Part shown: positions 46,844-57,372 of the stretch, piece after piece
Position numbering within the stretch: position 1 is the first letter of the stretch
Layout of the letters: each line of letters begins with the position of its first letter
Source of the DNA: Pachyseris speciosa
Lineage: Eukaryota > Cnidaria > Anthozoa > Scleractinia > Pachyseridae
Direction of reading: 5' to 3'
Length of the DNA stretch: 64,000 nt
Assembly: GCA_016490735.1 (NCBI GenBank)
Contig: JAEMWC010000139.1
Location: forward strand, 187,501-251,500
Position numbers and translations under genes: made by a program
Notes under the pieces: model-generated
Databases searched by the model: none
The model's input: only the letters and a program-made list of their open reading frames with translations
Told to the model about the DNA's origin: nothing

Positions 46844-47080
46844 ATGCAGAGTATGAAGGCCGACGATATTAGCTTAGGGCCGATTAAAGCCGAGCCTTCA
46901 GTTGACTATGCAATAAGGTTGTCGACCATAGAAGAAACATCGCACTTTGTGAGTAATTCAGGCTTCAACGTTGTTCAGTTGCATGTTAAACTGAATACAA
47001 ATACGAACGACGAGTTAAGTTCAAGTTCAAGTTTAGTTCAAGTTCAAGTTTATTTCAACTCTTTTACAAGTCGATACTGA
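46844..47080 (+). other. Short open frame conserved in duplicates B and C
   Basis: From MKADDISLGPIKAEPSVDYA to IEETSHFVSNSGFNVVQL it is preserved in copy C (54,592-54,730) with mostly substitutions, where one base is lost after NVV and the frame ends. In B the frame runs into a retroelement tail after NTNTNDEL. It may be a first exon of an unrecognised gene or a chance frame in a recent duplication. No domain recognised. Confidence 0.25.
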
Positions 47081-47418
47081 ATTCTTGGTGGACTGGGCCG
47101 CAAATAGCTTTACAGCTAATCGGGGCGGACCAGTCCTTAAATATTACTATTATAAATATTAATATTATTATTAATTTTATTACTGATTCGTCTTACGATT
47201 ACATTAAACAGAATCAAAAATCGCGTAACAACATGTAAATATTACTGTCTAGGTAGAATCTAAAGGGGAAAGCTAGAGACTTGACTCCAGTCGGAAATTT
47301 AATGTTCCATCATGTTAATTAAGGTATCTATCTCGGCATATGAGTTTTGAGATTCTAGTATTTCAATTAGTTTTGTTCTTATAGTTTTTTAAAGAGTTTT
47401 TGGATAAGTTTTTTAGTC
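47019..47418 (-). mobile_element. LINE 3' tail inserted in copy B
   Basis: A 400-bp insertion absent from copy C, where GACGAGTTAACGGTACAG is continuous; TTAA is duplicated on both sides (47,015-47,018 and 47,419-47,422). On the minus strand it ends in AAATAAACTTGAACTTGAAC repeats, the tail of a 5'-truncated retroelement. It holds an imperfect palindrome (GGACTGGTCCGCCCC..GCGGCCCAGTCC). Confidence 0.8.
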
Positions 47419-47570
47419 TTAACGGTACAGGTACAGTTTTTTTTTTTCATGTCCTTGTTTGTTTGTCAAGGTATTTTAATCTGCCATATTAAGTGTTAAA
47501 CTGAAGTAAGGATTATTCTGCAACGCCAGAGATTGTGAAAAAGTCTGTAAATTCACTCAGTTGTCATAAA

Positions 47571-49045
47571 GGTAAATGCTTTGGGCGACGTTGGAATATA
47601 CTTCTAACGGCGCCCGAAAGTTTGTATATTAAGTTAAAAAACAGGAACTCACTGTAGCCCAAAGAGATTTGCGCCATAACAAAATAGAATTACTCGGAAG
47701 TCAAATCAATAAAAAATTCTGAGCAGCCCTGCCACCAGCTCATGTTTTTCTTCCCAGCTGGTTACGAAATCCACATATCCTTGTCTCAATTTTAGAGAAC
47801 ACATAACCTAGGCTCAACTAAAATCCACTTTGATATTGATTGACTTAAACAGATTTTATGGAGATATTAGACCCTAAACAAATTTTAATAACGTTACACA
47901 GTTGATTTTGGACTTCTCAACGATCCTGAACCCTCCTACGTCTTAAAAAATGGCGGCAACCTCCCAGGTGGCTTTGCCGCTTGGAGGTCCAACACCTTCA
48001 ACCAACGCCTTCTTCTGTGCCAAGACCAAGACCTTCATTAGAGCGATTGAGTGCGTTTTCACCGTTTTACAAGTGTAATTTTACTGTAACCTCAATTCCA
48101 ACCTTTTTATGGCCGAGTCTCTTGGATTCCCGGCGCTACTCCACAGTAATATTGGCAGTCAACAGTTCTTAGATAATTAAACAAAACGACATATTTTTCC
48201 ACCTGTCTAAGTGTAATTATCTCTATAAAAGCAAGGCTGGGAATCTTGTTTATTTAGCAATTTAGTTGAAATAACCCCACGGAGTGAGATGTCACTACTG
48301 ACTGAGTTTGTAATCGCTAATCCGTTTTTTCTTTGAGCTGCTCGTGAGCTCAGTTATCTTGGAAAAAGCCGGAAACACGAGATTAGTTGTTTCCGATTGT
48401 TTTTATACGTAATTTTAAGCCACAACCAGGGTGTTAATCAAGATGTTAATCATCAACTTTATTTATTTTATCTTAATGTAAAAACGAATCAAAGACGATA
48501 CTTATCGGTGAGTTCTAGCTAACTCTTACCCCTTTTTCATGCCCAATAAAGACAAAGTGCGATCAAAAATTCAAGTACTGGAGTGTTTTCGACTATAAGA
48601 TTGAAACACGCCTCTTAAGATGCTTTCAAATTGAATTTCACGCGATCAAACAACTGAAAAAAGCGCGTTTTCAAACAGTGACTTAAGGACAAATGTTCTC
48701 GAACCGAATTAATGTTTGTCTTTCATAAAAGTAGTAGCAGCAAAATCAAGGTTTTCAAACTTCAGTCTATTTGCGTGTTTAATCGGTGATCACTGAAATA
48801 GACTTCGGAGCCTTGTAGGCGCAATTAGATCATGAGCCATCACCACCGACGCCATTAGCAAATCATGACAAAAGCACAACCAATGTGCGATTTTACACTG
48901 GAAAAGTTCAGTCGGTTTTTTCTCCAGAGAACTTATGAAGGACATTTGGCAGGGTGGTTTACGTGCCTAAGAAGGCAACAGCTTTAATTTTTCTTCCTCA
49001 AGAATCACTGGTATCTATTTGCATTGGTTAGATTGTAAAATTACT
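47571..49045. other. No gene recognised between copies B and C
   Basis: AT-rich sequence with chance frames only. Confidence 0.4.
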
Positions 49046-49749
49046 TAGAAACATTGCACCAAGTAAGACAAGTTAATAAGTGTGCTTTTGACTAGACCTC
49101 CCCTCCCAGGTATAATTATAAGCCACTTAACAATCGTTCTGAAGTAAGGTACTTGAATTTTTCCATAATTAATCCCGCTCCACAAATTGCAAAGGCCGGG
49201 CCAAACAAAATTGCAAAATAGTTAAACCGTTATATATGCTGAAGTGATGGAGGTTAACATTGAGTGCATCTCTCTGGATGATTGATCCCCGATTAATAGG
49301 CTTAGCTTTTCTGTGAAATGTGAAATGAGGTGGGAGACGTACGTAGACTGTATGCTGCTTCTGAGATCCGGAAAGGGGCCTCAACCTTCAGTCTCGAGGA
49401 TGATTTGAAAGTTGACATTATTACTTAAGGTTTAGAAAAAAGTTACTTGAATGTATTCCTGGACGGAAAAACGACTTTTTCATGCAGTCATTTTTAGTCA
49501 TTTAAACGCTTACGAAAGAAAAACAAAACAAAACAAAACAAAGAGAACAAACAAATAAACTATTATTCAACAGAATAGCTCAACAGAATAGAATGTATTT
49601 CACACACCGGCTGTTTATCATTTTTTCACATAAACATTTTTGACTACACAGTCAAGTAAATTAAAAAAATAAAATGATCTGTGTCAACTTTTTCAATTTT
49701 CATTGATAACTTCATTACTTGTGCAGCAATTGTGTGGTTTTTAATATTA

Positions 49750-49931
49750 CCTAGAAATCATTTAATTAAAACAGGAAAGACCATACATGCGCAGCACACT
49801 CGTATCGCCTGGGTGTGAGGCAGTAACTGTTCATATCCCGTTCTTGGATTGCATCGACTGTCCTGTACAAAAACTGTTGATACATGAGGGCATTCTGGCA
49901 CGTGCCAACGACTACATGTGACGACGGCAAA
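49750..49931 (-). pseudogene. Ligand pseudogene, copy C, exon 2 remnant
   Basis: The acceptor and first 12 nt of exon 2 remain, fused directly to the C-terminal part (VGTCQNALMYQQFLYR). About 530 bp present in gene B (signal region, YMAFT block and the CPAVT and INEVTC motifs) has been lost. A short CATGTGA/CATAGT likeness at the joint suggests the deletion used microhomology. One more base is lost after YRT, and the junction is out of frame. Clearly non-functional. Confidence 0.85.
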
Positions 49932-50604
49932 CTACAAGCGCAAAATAACAAGAAAAACAAGTCACAAATAAGAAGAATAAGCTATCGAGCTGATTTTTCG
50001 TGCTTAAAAATGGCGACAACCTCAATATAAGACTTATTTTTGTTGAGGATAAGGCGAGCGAAACGTGTGAACGCGCGTGAGAATTACTTCCCGCGAGGAG
50101 ACGCCACGCATGAAGTCGACGTTCCTCTTTGAAAATTAAACATGTAACAGATGAGAAAGAGGTGTAAATAAGTAAACGCATAACAACCACAAATTAAAAA
50201 CTACTTAAAGTTCGGCCACTGAGAATAAAAGGCAGCGAGTGGTACTTCAGTTGAATGTGATATCGTATTCAAGCAGTGGGTAGAATACTATTTACATTAC
50301 TAAAGCCGAACACAAAATCACCCAACCACAGTTAATTGTAGAAACCTCTACTTTCTCTCATCACTTTTCATAGCTAAATCTTGGACAGTGCACGCGCGCG
50401 TGAGCCTCATCGAGGAGGAGTGTCCTTGTGCAGTGACCAACACGAAAGTTCTGGCTACTTTGGTCACTGTGAAGATAGCAACAAGTTTAATTTATCTTAG
50501 TTATTCTTTTTCATATTTCTTCTTCTTTGTTTTGGTATGCTCTTTCCTTGTATTCTGTCTATATTGTGTTATTCATCCTCTAAATTAATGTGCAATGATG
50601 ACAA

Positions 50605-50930
50605 AATTGAACTTGAACTTCAATTTGAACCGTAAACTGCATCTCAAGCACATTCTGTCATTCGCTAAAGAGCATTGCCGTAAATAATTGAAAAACACGA
50701 TTGTAATGACGTTGTTCCAATAAACTCTCATTTAAAGCAATATCGATCGTCTTTAACTTTATCGTCGATCGTCTTTAACTTGAACTTGAACTTCAATTTG
50801 AACCGTAAACTGCATCTCAAGCACATTCCGTCATTCGCTAAGGAGCATTGCCGTAAATAATTGAAACACACGATTGTAATGACGTTGTTCCAACAAACTC
50901 TCATTTAAAGCACTATCGATCGCCTTTGAC
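50605..50930. repeat. 165-bp tandem duplication within copy C
   Basis: GAACTTGAACTTCAATTTGAACCGTAAACTGC..TATCGATCG appears twice in C (50,605 and 50,780) but once in B (about 44,478). A CATCGATCGTCTTTAACTT-type word bridges the copies. Confidence 0.8.
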
Positions 50931-51082
50931 ATCCCCGATAGTATTCGTTCCCAATGATGAAATGTGCCGAGCTATAGAAATTATCGAAAAAAGTACCCGG
51001 AAGAAATGGCAGAAAGATATCAGTGCCGCGGGGTGTACTATGTATGAACCCGCCTGGAGATCGAGAAAACTAACGTACTCAT

Positions 51083-51100
51083 CAGTAGTTTTATGTCCAT
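51083..51100 (-). pseudogene. Ligand pseudogene, copy C, exon 1 remnant
   Basis: ATGGACATAAAACTACTG, matching exon 1 of gene B with one change, but the donor GT has become AT (ATGAGT instead of GTAAGT). Splicing would fail even if exon 2 were intact. Confidence 0.65.
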
Positions 51101-51659
51101 TATTAAATACTCTCGCTGCAACAAACAAACAAAACGTTTTCAGAATACCTCAAGTACGTGTTTTTTAAATACTTGCGGTTTCAGCCATAAATCTGTCTTC
51201 AAAATGCGTACGAGCTCGAGATTCAAACAAACTAAAATAATGTCTTTATTCTCTCATTCGAGAAAAGTCTGTTGTGTTGACATTACGAAGGATATCGGTA
51301 CCTTTGGAAACCTGCTTGTATGTGGTAAGCCGAAAACGAAATAAAGGAACTTAAACTCAGCAAAAAGGATTAATATTTCTATTCTGGGCAAAAGTCACGC
51401 ATCGGTATCATTTTAGTCCATCCTCTGTCTAAGTTACAGGAACTGAACCATTTTTTGATTAAATCAGGCGAGAGGAATTTACGACAAAGAGTGAAGCCTG
51501 GTGAAATTCATTCATTCCCTGCCTGAAATCAAGCCGTTCTTAATACAAACAATGCTTTCCATACCTTCTGCCTGGATCACTTCACCGCTTCGTCAGTTTT
51601 CTGTCTTCTGTAGAACGCTCAATGTACTCTTTGGCTTGCTGACTTATAATAGCCCCGTA

Positions 51660-51968
51660 CAGGAGACCATATGCACTGTTTCCTTGAGTCAACTGTTGCG
51701 CGTATCTTTCTATTTTTAGAACTGTTTTTTCTGCGGGAGGCTCAAATTTACTGGGAAAGTCTGTTTCTAGTAACGTCCGCACACAAGCATCCGTAATAAA
51801 ATTGTGGCCAAAGGTGGTGAGTGCGTTGTCCCGGTCCTTCTCTTGGGAATTCTTAACAGTGCATGCGAATTTAGAAACCCGCAGCGTTCTAAAAATAGAA
51901 AAGATACGCGCAAAGGTTGACTCAAAGGGCTTGTATGGGAGAGTGACGCTCCTATTCATGGGCTCCTG
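51660..51968. mobile_element. hAT-like MITE, second copy, in duplicate C
   Basis: 309 bp, same family as 14,603-14,925 in inverted orientation, ending GGGCTCCTG. Copy B has the uninterrupted site (CGCCCCGTATTTATACC); the flanks here (GCCCCGTA / CCGCGTAT) are a slightly diverged target duplication. Confidence 0.8.
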
Positions 51969-53559
51969 CCGCGTATTTATACCACTCATCAGGGAAAATT
52001 AGTTCATCCGGGATGGTCTCTTGACTACTGCGTCACTCCTGCATACGTTGGGCTAGTCCTTTATGTCATATTGCTATATTAGCGCAACAGGAAGATGCAT
52101 CAGTGCCTCAGCTCGAAAAAAACATTCATTCTAAAAGAGTTGTTTGCTTTTGCATCATTAACCTTTGTTTCTTATTGAGCCCAGTCTCTTGAGGACCAAG
52201 CTACGTTGAAATCAAGTTAATTAAGGCTTAAAAAGAACTCTATGGACTCAGTAGCCTCAGTATATCAATGAAAAAGAAGCAACATTTTCAAGTTATACAA
52301 GACTCCGCAAATCCGTTCTGCTCCCATTCCGGTCCCCCAATCTTCCAATGTCGAAGCTTCGCATTGAGCCCCATATCCAAGTGGCCTTCAGGGCTGGGGT
52401 AAGGCTAGGCTGGTAGGATATCCCTAAAACTACGCTGCAGTTAAGACGGACGTTCAGTAGGTAAGATGGGTGTTTGCGGTGTATTTTATCAGTTCACTTT
52501 TTTTAAAACTTGCTAAGCCAATTTAGGATCGAATTTGGAATGCACTGATTTTTACACCTTTGTAATCTGACTGCAAAGTTCCTGTTATCATGCATTTTTG
52601 CTTCATTTCTTTGGGAAGTGTTTCGACTCGGTGAAGGACGAAGAAAGACAAAACTGACGAAACACGAAACAACGCACAATGCATGAACTACGGACAAACT
52701 CCTCTGGTTTTCTCCGTGAATGGCTTATTAAATTCAGCCATAGTTAAGAAATCGGTGGATGAAGATTTGAGAAAGTGAAGTTTAACAGCTTTATCACGGA
52801 TTTCTCTTTCACTATTCAGAGTAATTCGAGGGCATTCACACTTATCTCAAATGGTTTTAAATTTGTCGCTAATAACTATTGAACTCTTTACAAGATTTAG
52901 TACAATGGGGTAGATTTTATTTTGGTTCTATCAGTGTTAAATACTTTCTTTCGTTTCCGTGTTTCCTCTGTGCAAAAATTCAGTAGCGATGAAAGCCACA
53001 TTTGCTAAACAAGATACTTGTCATGGTTACGGCTCAAGTAAATAGTTACTCAAACTATATACACTAGTTTTCTCCTAAAACCTAACTCTCAAAAAGTGTT
53101 TATTTTTTCTGATTTCAGCAGTCCATTCTTATTATCTTTCTGTGCGATTATTTAATTGATATTGGAAGTAGGTGATTGAGTAGCTGATACTTACTTAATG
53201 TTGCGGTTTAAATTTTTTAAATCTATTGAACTCGTCAGAATTTGACGTTCAGGAAATCACACCCATATTTACTTACCGGCCAGGCCGGGGTATACGTCAT
53301 CGTACGTCTGGTAGATATATATATGGGCTGTGGGAAATTAAATATGAGATTCCAAAAATATATTTCAACGTGCACGATTTAACGGTCGTTGCGTCACATA
53401 TAGTAGCATTAGAATTCCATTTAAGAAGGAAAACCTCACGGTAGCGACAAATATTAACCTTAATTAGAAAATAAACAAACATAATTTTAGATCAAGATGT
53501 TTTCATCTAGCCTTGAGCTTTTTTGATATGATAGGGTTTGATTACTGCCACACGTTACT

Positions 53560-54504
53560 ACCCTGCGAGCAGAGGCCCTTCGATCTTCCTAGATAAGTCG
53601 GGAAGAGGAAGGAACCTCTGCCAGCCGCCTCGACTTTCTTTGATGTGCCGTTCATCCACCGAAGTGGATGAGTCAGTCCGGTTGGAAACCAGTCAGACCG
53701 GTTTTGGCCCAAAACGCATGCGCCTTGCTAGAAATTACTGACTAAATAGGTGCCCGCGGTTCATTGTTTACACTCGTCTACTGACAAAATGATATTCGTT
53801 TCTCTGTCGAAATCCGTAAAATCTCAACTCGTCGTCTTTACAGGCAGACGACAACAGCGATGAACGACTCGAGCGGATTTTCTTGTAAGCTTTGGGCGAT
53901 GGGCTTGGTTTTGTGAGTCGCTTTACACTGATCGTCTTGCGACAGGACAAGGAGTCACTGAAGAGTATTTTGAACGGAGCTCGCTTCAGTAATTTGTTGA
54001 ATGATCACACTATTCCTTTTATCCAACGATTCCGTTTGCCGGCCACATGGTCTACAGACACCACATGACTGAACAGTTAAGTCAAAATTTTCCTCTAAGA
54101 TGCTCTGTAACTTATCTCGAAGGCCAGTGTGATGTTTCACTTCAAATGTACATCGTTCCGTGCCGACATAACGCACAACAAAAACACCGAATCTTTTCCT
54201 GCAGTTCATGTTTTTTCGTCACCTTTTTCCCTGGCGTCTTAGAAGAACCTAAAATATGAGACGATTCCCTAAAAGAATCGCCTGGATTAAAACTGGAAAT
54301 ACTTCGCTTTTTTGCAACGAATCGTTAAGATTATTTTGCCGTGCAAGAACCTCGCGAGAAAATATTAATAGTTAATTGCTAATGAAAGCGTCGGTTACAT
54401 TTGAATTTGACGCATGCTCAACAGGGAAAGTCGAGGCGGCTGGCAGAGGTTCCTTCCTCTTCCCGACTTATCTAGGAAGATCGAAGGGCCTCTGCTCGCA
54501 GGGT
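53560..54504. mobile_element. Mutator-like element with 79-bp perfect TIRs
   Basis: 945 bp bounded by identical 79-bp inverted repeats beginning ACCCTGCGAGCAGAGGCCC. A 10-bp direct repeat ACACGTTACT lies on both sides, and copy B has the empty site (CCACACGTTACTGAAG). Long TIRs with 9-11-bp duplications are typical of Mutator-like elements. No transposase motif is recognised; the interior encodes a short cysteine-containing frame on the minus strand. Confidence 0.85.
53768..54209 (-). other. Possible captured exon inside Mutator-like element
   Basis: Two adjacent minus frames. 54,209-53,955 has KRFGVFVVRYVG and VQSCGVCRPCGRQ, a C-x2-C-x2-C that could be half of a zinc-binding fold. 53,950-53,768 is rich in K, R and S (KRLTKPSPSPKAYKKIRSSR), like a linker after a DNA-binding domain. 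They are separated by a stop and a frame change. It could be a host exon carried by the element or the decayed start of its own transposase. No family recognised. Confidence 0.3.
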
Positions 54505-54591
54505 ACACGTTACTCAAGTGCAAAAAAAAAACTTATATAGAAAACAAGGAGGACACAGCTATTAGTTAAGATATTTTTAGCATGCAGATTA

Positions 54592-54735
54592 TGAAGGCTG
54601 ACGACATTAGTTTAGAGCCGATTAAAGCCGAGCCTTCAGTTGACTGTGCAATAAACTTGTCGATCATAGAAGAAACGTCGCACTTTGTGAGTAATTCAGG
54701 TTTGAACGTTGTTCTTCGCATGTTAAACTGAATAC
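54592..54735 (+). other. Copy C equivalent of the 46,844 open frame, frameshifted
   Basis: MKADDISLEPIKAEPSVDCA.. matches copy B, then one base is lost after GLNVV so the frame closes at once. Confidence 0.3.
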
Positions 54736-55353
54736 AAATACGAACGACGAGTTAACGGTACAGTTCTGTTTTCATGTCCTTGTTTGTTTGTTAAGGTATT
54801 TTAATCAGCCATATTAAGAGAGAATGCACAGGAAAATCGAGCAAAACGGAAAATTCGTGGCCACAGACGAAAACCTAACCTGCCTTCATTTTAAGTCTAT
54901 AGAGAGGTACTGACGAGTTTACAAACCTCCTGGGGTTTATTTTCCGAAATACGGTCGAGTTTTGGAATTATTTGAGATTTTTGATTTCGCCCGTCTGACG
55001 CCTGAAATTAGCCGCCTCACAAGGGAAAATAGACCGGCCGAATAACAGGAGTGCTCGATGGAGCCAATCTGCAAAATAAACGCTCTGCAGGCCGATTTTG
55101 GGCTGGCTGGCAAAATGTTTGCTGAAATAAAAATCTTGCTGGCAGTGTTATTTTAACGAAATCTTGCTAGAATTTGTGTCCGTAATGAGTCTTACTTATG
55201 GCAAGCCGTTGCTGCCAAAAGCCTATCGAGTTGTAAATCCTGGTCCAAATGTCTTTCAATATCATCGAGTTAGAAAAGTTACATGGTCAGTTTTGAAATT
55301 GCATGGTCGAGTTCTGGAGAACCATGGTTGAGTTGCATTTTGAAAGTTTGAGT

Positions 55354-55614
55354 TCTCGCTAGCGAGTTTTTAAATTCTCGTTAGCGAGTTTTCAATTTCT
55401 CGCTAGCGAGTTTTTAAATTCTCGCTAGCGAGTTTTCAATTTCTCGCTAGCGAGTTTTCAATTTCTCGCTAGCGAGATTTTAAATTCTCGCTAGCGAGTT
55501 TTCAATTTCTCGCTGGCGAGTTGTCAATTTCTCGCTAGCGAGATTTCAAATTCTCGCTAGCGAGTTTTCAATTTCTCGTTAGCGAGTTTTTCAATTTCTC
55601 GCTAGCGAGTTTTT
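55354..55614 (+). repeat. Left palindrome array, 12 units
   Basis: Twelve copies of CTCGCTAGCGAG (nine exact; CTCGTTAGCGAG twice and CTCGCTGGCGAG once) separated by 10-11 bp of TTTTCAATTT or TTTTAAATT. The period is 22-23 bp. Confidence 0.95.
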
Positions 55615-57007
55615 CACAATCGTGCGCAAGCGCAATATGCGGACGGATGTTGTAGACGGTGGCGGAAGCTTTAGACCATACATAGATGGAAGCTGAAGGC
55701 CGCGAATGGAAGCCGTAAATTTTGCAATTTTGAACTGTTGTTTTCTTTGAGGGCTCGAACTAGCGGGGTTCAAGTGTACCGATATTTCATTGACCCAAAG
55801 AACATGATGCAAACAAGACGCTCTGTGAGCGTTAACTCGGTACACTTTGGACACCTTGTGAAGTGCAGAAGTCGAACGCACGCTTTCTGATTCTCGGAAA
55901 CAATCCTTATGAAAAATGAAAATGGTTTGCTTTTGGGTTCGCTCAATGCATCTTTGTTTTTGTACGAGGGAATCACGTAAAACTGTTTTCGGAGTTGGCT
56001 ATGCGAAAATAATGTCACTGGCTCCCACTTGAATTACTTTTATAATTCAGCCTCGCTGTAGTTATTTGAAATCGTGGTATCGTTTCATGACTGTAACTAA
56101 TTTGGGTCGACCTAAACTGTAATTAAGCTCGGCTCAGGAAAAGTACAGTTTCTGACCCGCGCTTTAATACGGATCGAAAGTAATTTTAAACTGATTTACT
56201 TGTGAAATGAACTACTGTACAAGCCAGACTCCGTGGCGCCAGTACGTGACAAGAAAAAGATCATTATCAAAATTTGCCATTAAGTCAAGCATTATTTGTG
56301 ATGCAGGAAGCACAACAAAGTTCATCAGTGTTGGCATCGTTCAACTATTATGACTATTATAAATTTACAGTGGCTTAACATAATTTTTCCTAGGTTTTGA
56401 AGGAAAAAAAGAAGGTGCATTAAATGTCCTTTCGTGACATGCGATGCTGAACACGTCTAGATCCTGAAGACTTTCATTGTTTTTTACAGTGCAAGATATG
56501 CAAAATTACTGAATCACAACTAAATTCCAGCCGACAAAGAATATTTGTGTCACTTTGTCGAAAGAAATCGACAAGCTGCTCTGCCTAACTATTTCACCTC
56601 ATGTTGCAAACCTGTATTGAAATCGCATCAGACTACAGCAGCAATGAATACCCGAATGCATGCACTTAGCCACTACGTGAATGAGCTGGCTTCAAGGGCC
56701 CTTTGATCAATTTTCGAACCAATAGTCGGTTTTAGCGTACGTCTACTTCTGCACTTCGCAAGGTGTTGAAGGTGTCCCAGGTAGAAGCTCATAGAGCGTC
56801 TTGTTTGCATTATGTTCTTTGGCTTAATGAAATATCGGTACACTTAAATCCCGCCAGTTCGAGCCCTCAAAGAAAACAACAGTTCAAAATTGCAAAATTT
56901 ACGGCTTCCATTCGCGGCCTTCAACTTCCATCTATGTATGGTCTAAAGCTTCCGCCACCGTCTACAACATCCGTCCGCATATTGCGCTTGCGCACGATTG
57001 TGAAAAA

Positions 57008-57372
57008 CTCGCTAGCGAGAATTTGAAATCTCGCTAGCGAGAAATTGAAAACTCGCCAGCGAGAAATTGAAAACTCGCTAGCGAGAATTTAAAGTCTCGC
57101 TAGCGAGAAATTGAAAACTCGCTAGCGAGAAATTGAAATCTCGCTAGCGAGAATTTAAAATCTCGCTAGCGAGAAATTGAAAACTCGCTAGCGAGAAATT
57201 GAAAACTCGCTAGCGAGAATTTAAAATCTCGCTAGCGAGAAATTGAAAACTCGCTAGCGAGAATTTAAAAACTCGCTAGCGAGAAATTGAAAACTCGCTA
57301 GCGAGAATTTAAAAACTCGCTAGCGAGAAATTGAAAACTCGCTAGCGAGAATATAAAAACTCGCTAGCGAGA
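57008..57372 (-). repeat. Right palindrome array, 17 units
   Basis: Seventeen copies, sixteen exact and one CTCGCCAGCGAG, in the inverted arm. It has more units than the left array, so the arms have drifted in copy number while individual units remain nearly uniform. Confidence 0.95.

Larger units (their letters stand above)
42463..47570 (-). repeat. Segmental duplicate B
   Basis: Matches copy C (from about 49,050) in long near-identical stretches. The match starts at GCACCAGGCAAGACAAATTAATAAGTG right after the LINE tail and runs through the ligand gene, GACTCAGTAGCCTCAGTATATC and TTTGACGTTCAGGAAATCACACC. It is still matching at TCTGTAAATTCACTCAG, where copy C leaves the window. Confidence 0.9.

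Noticed and set aside
55354..57372. CRISPR array
   Set aside because: Regular repeats, but the spacers are near-identical and the DNA is eukaryotic; it is a minisatellite within a transposon.
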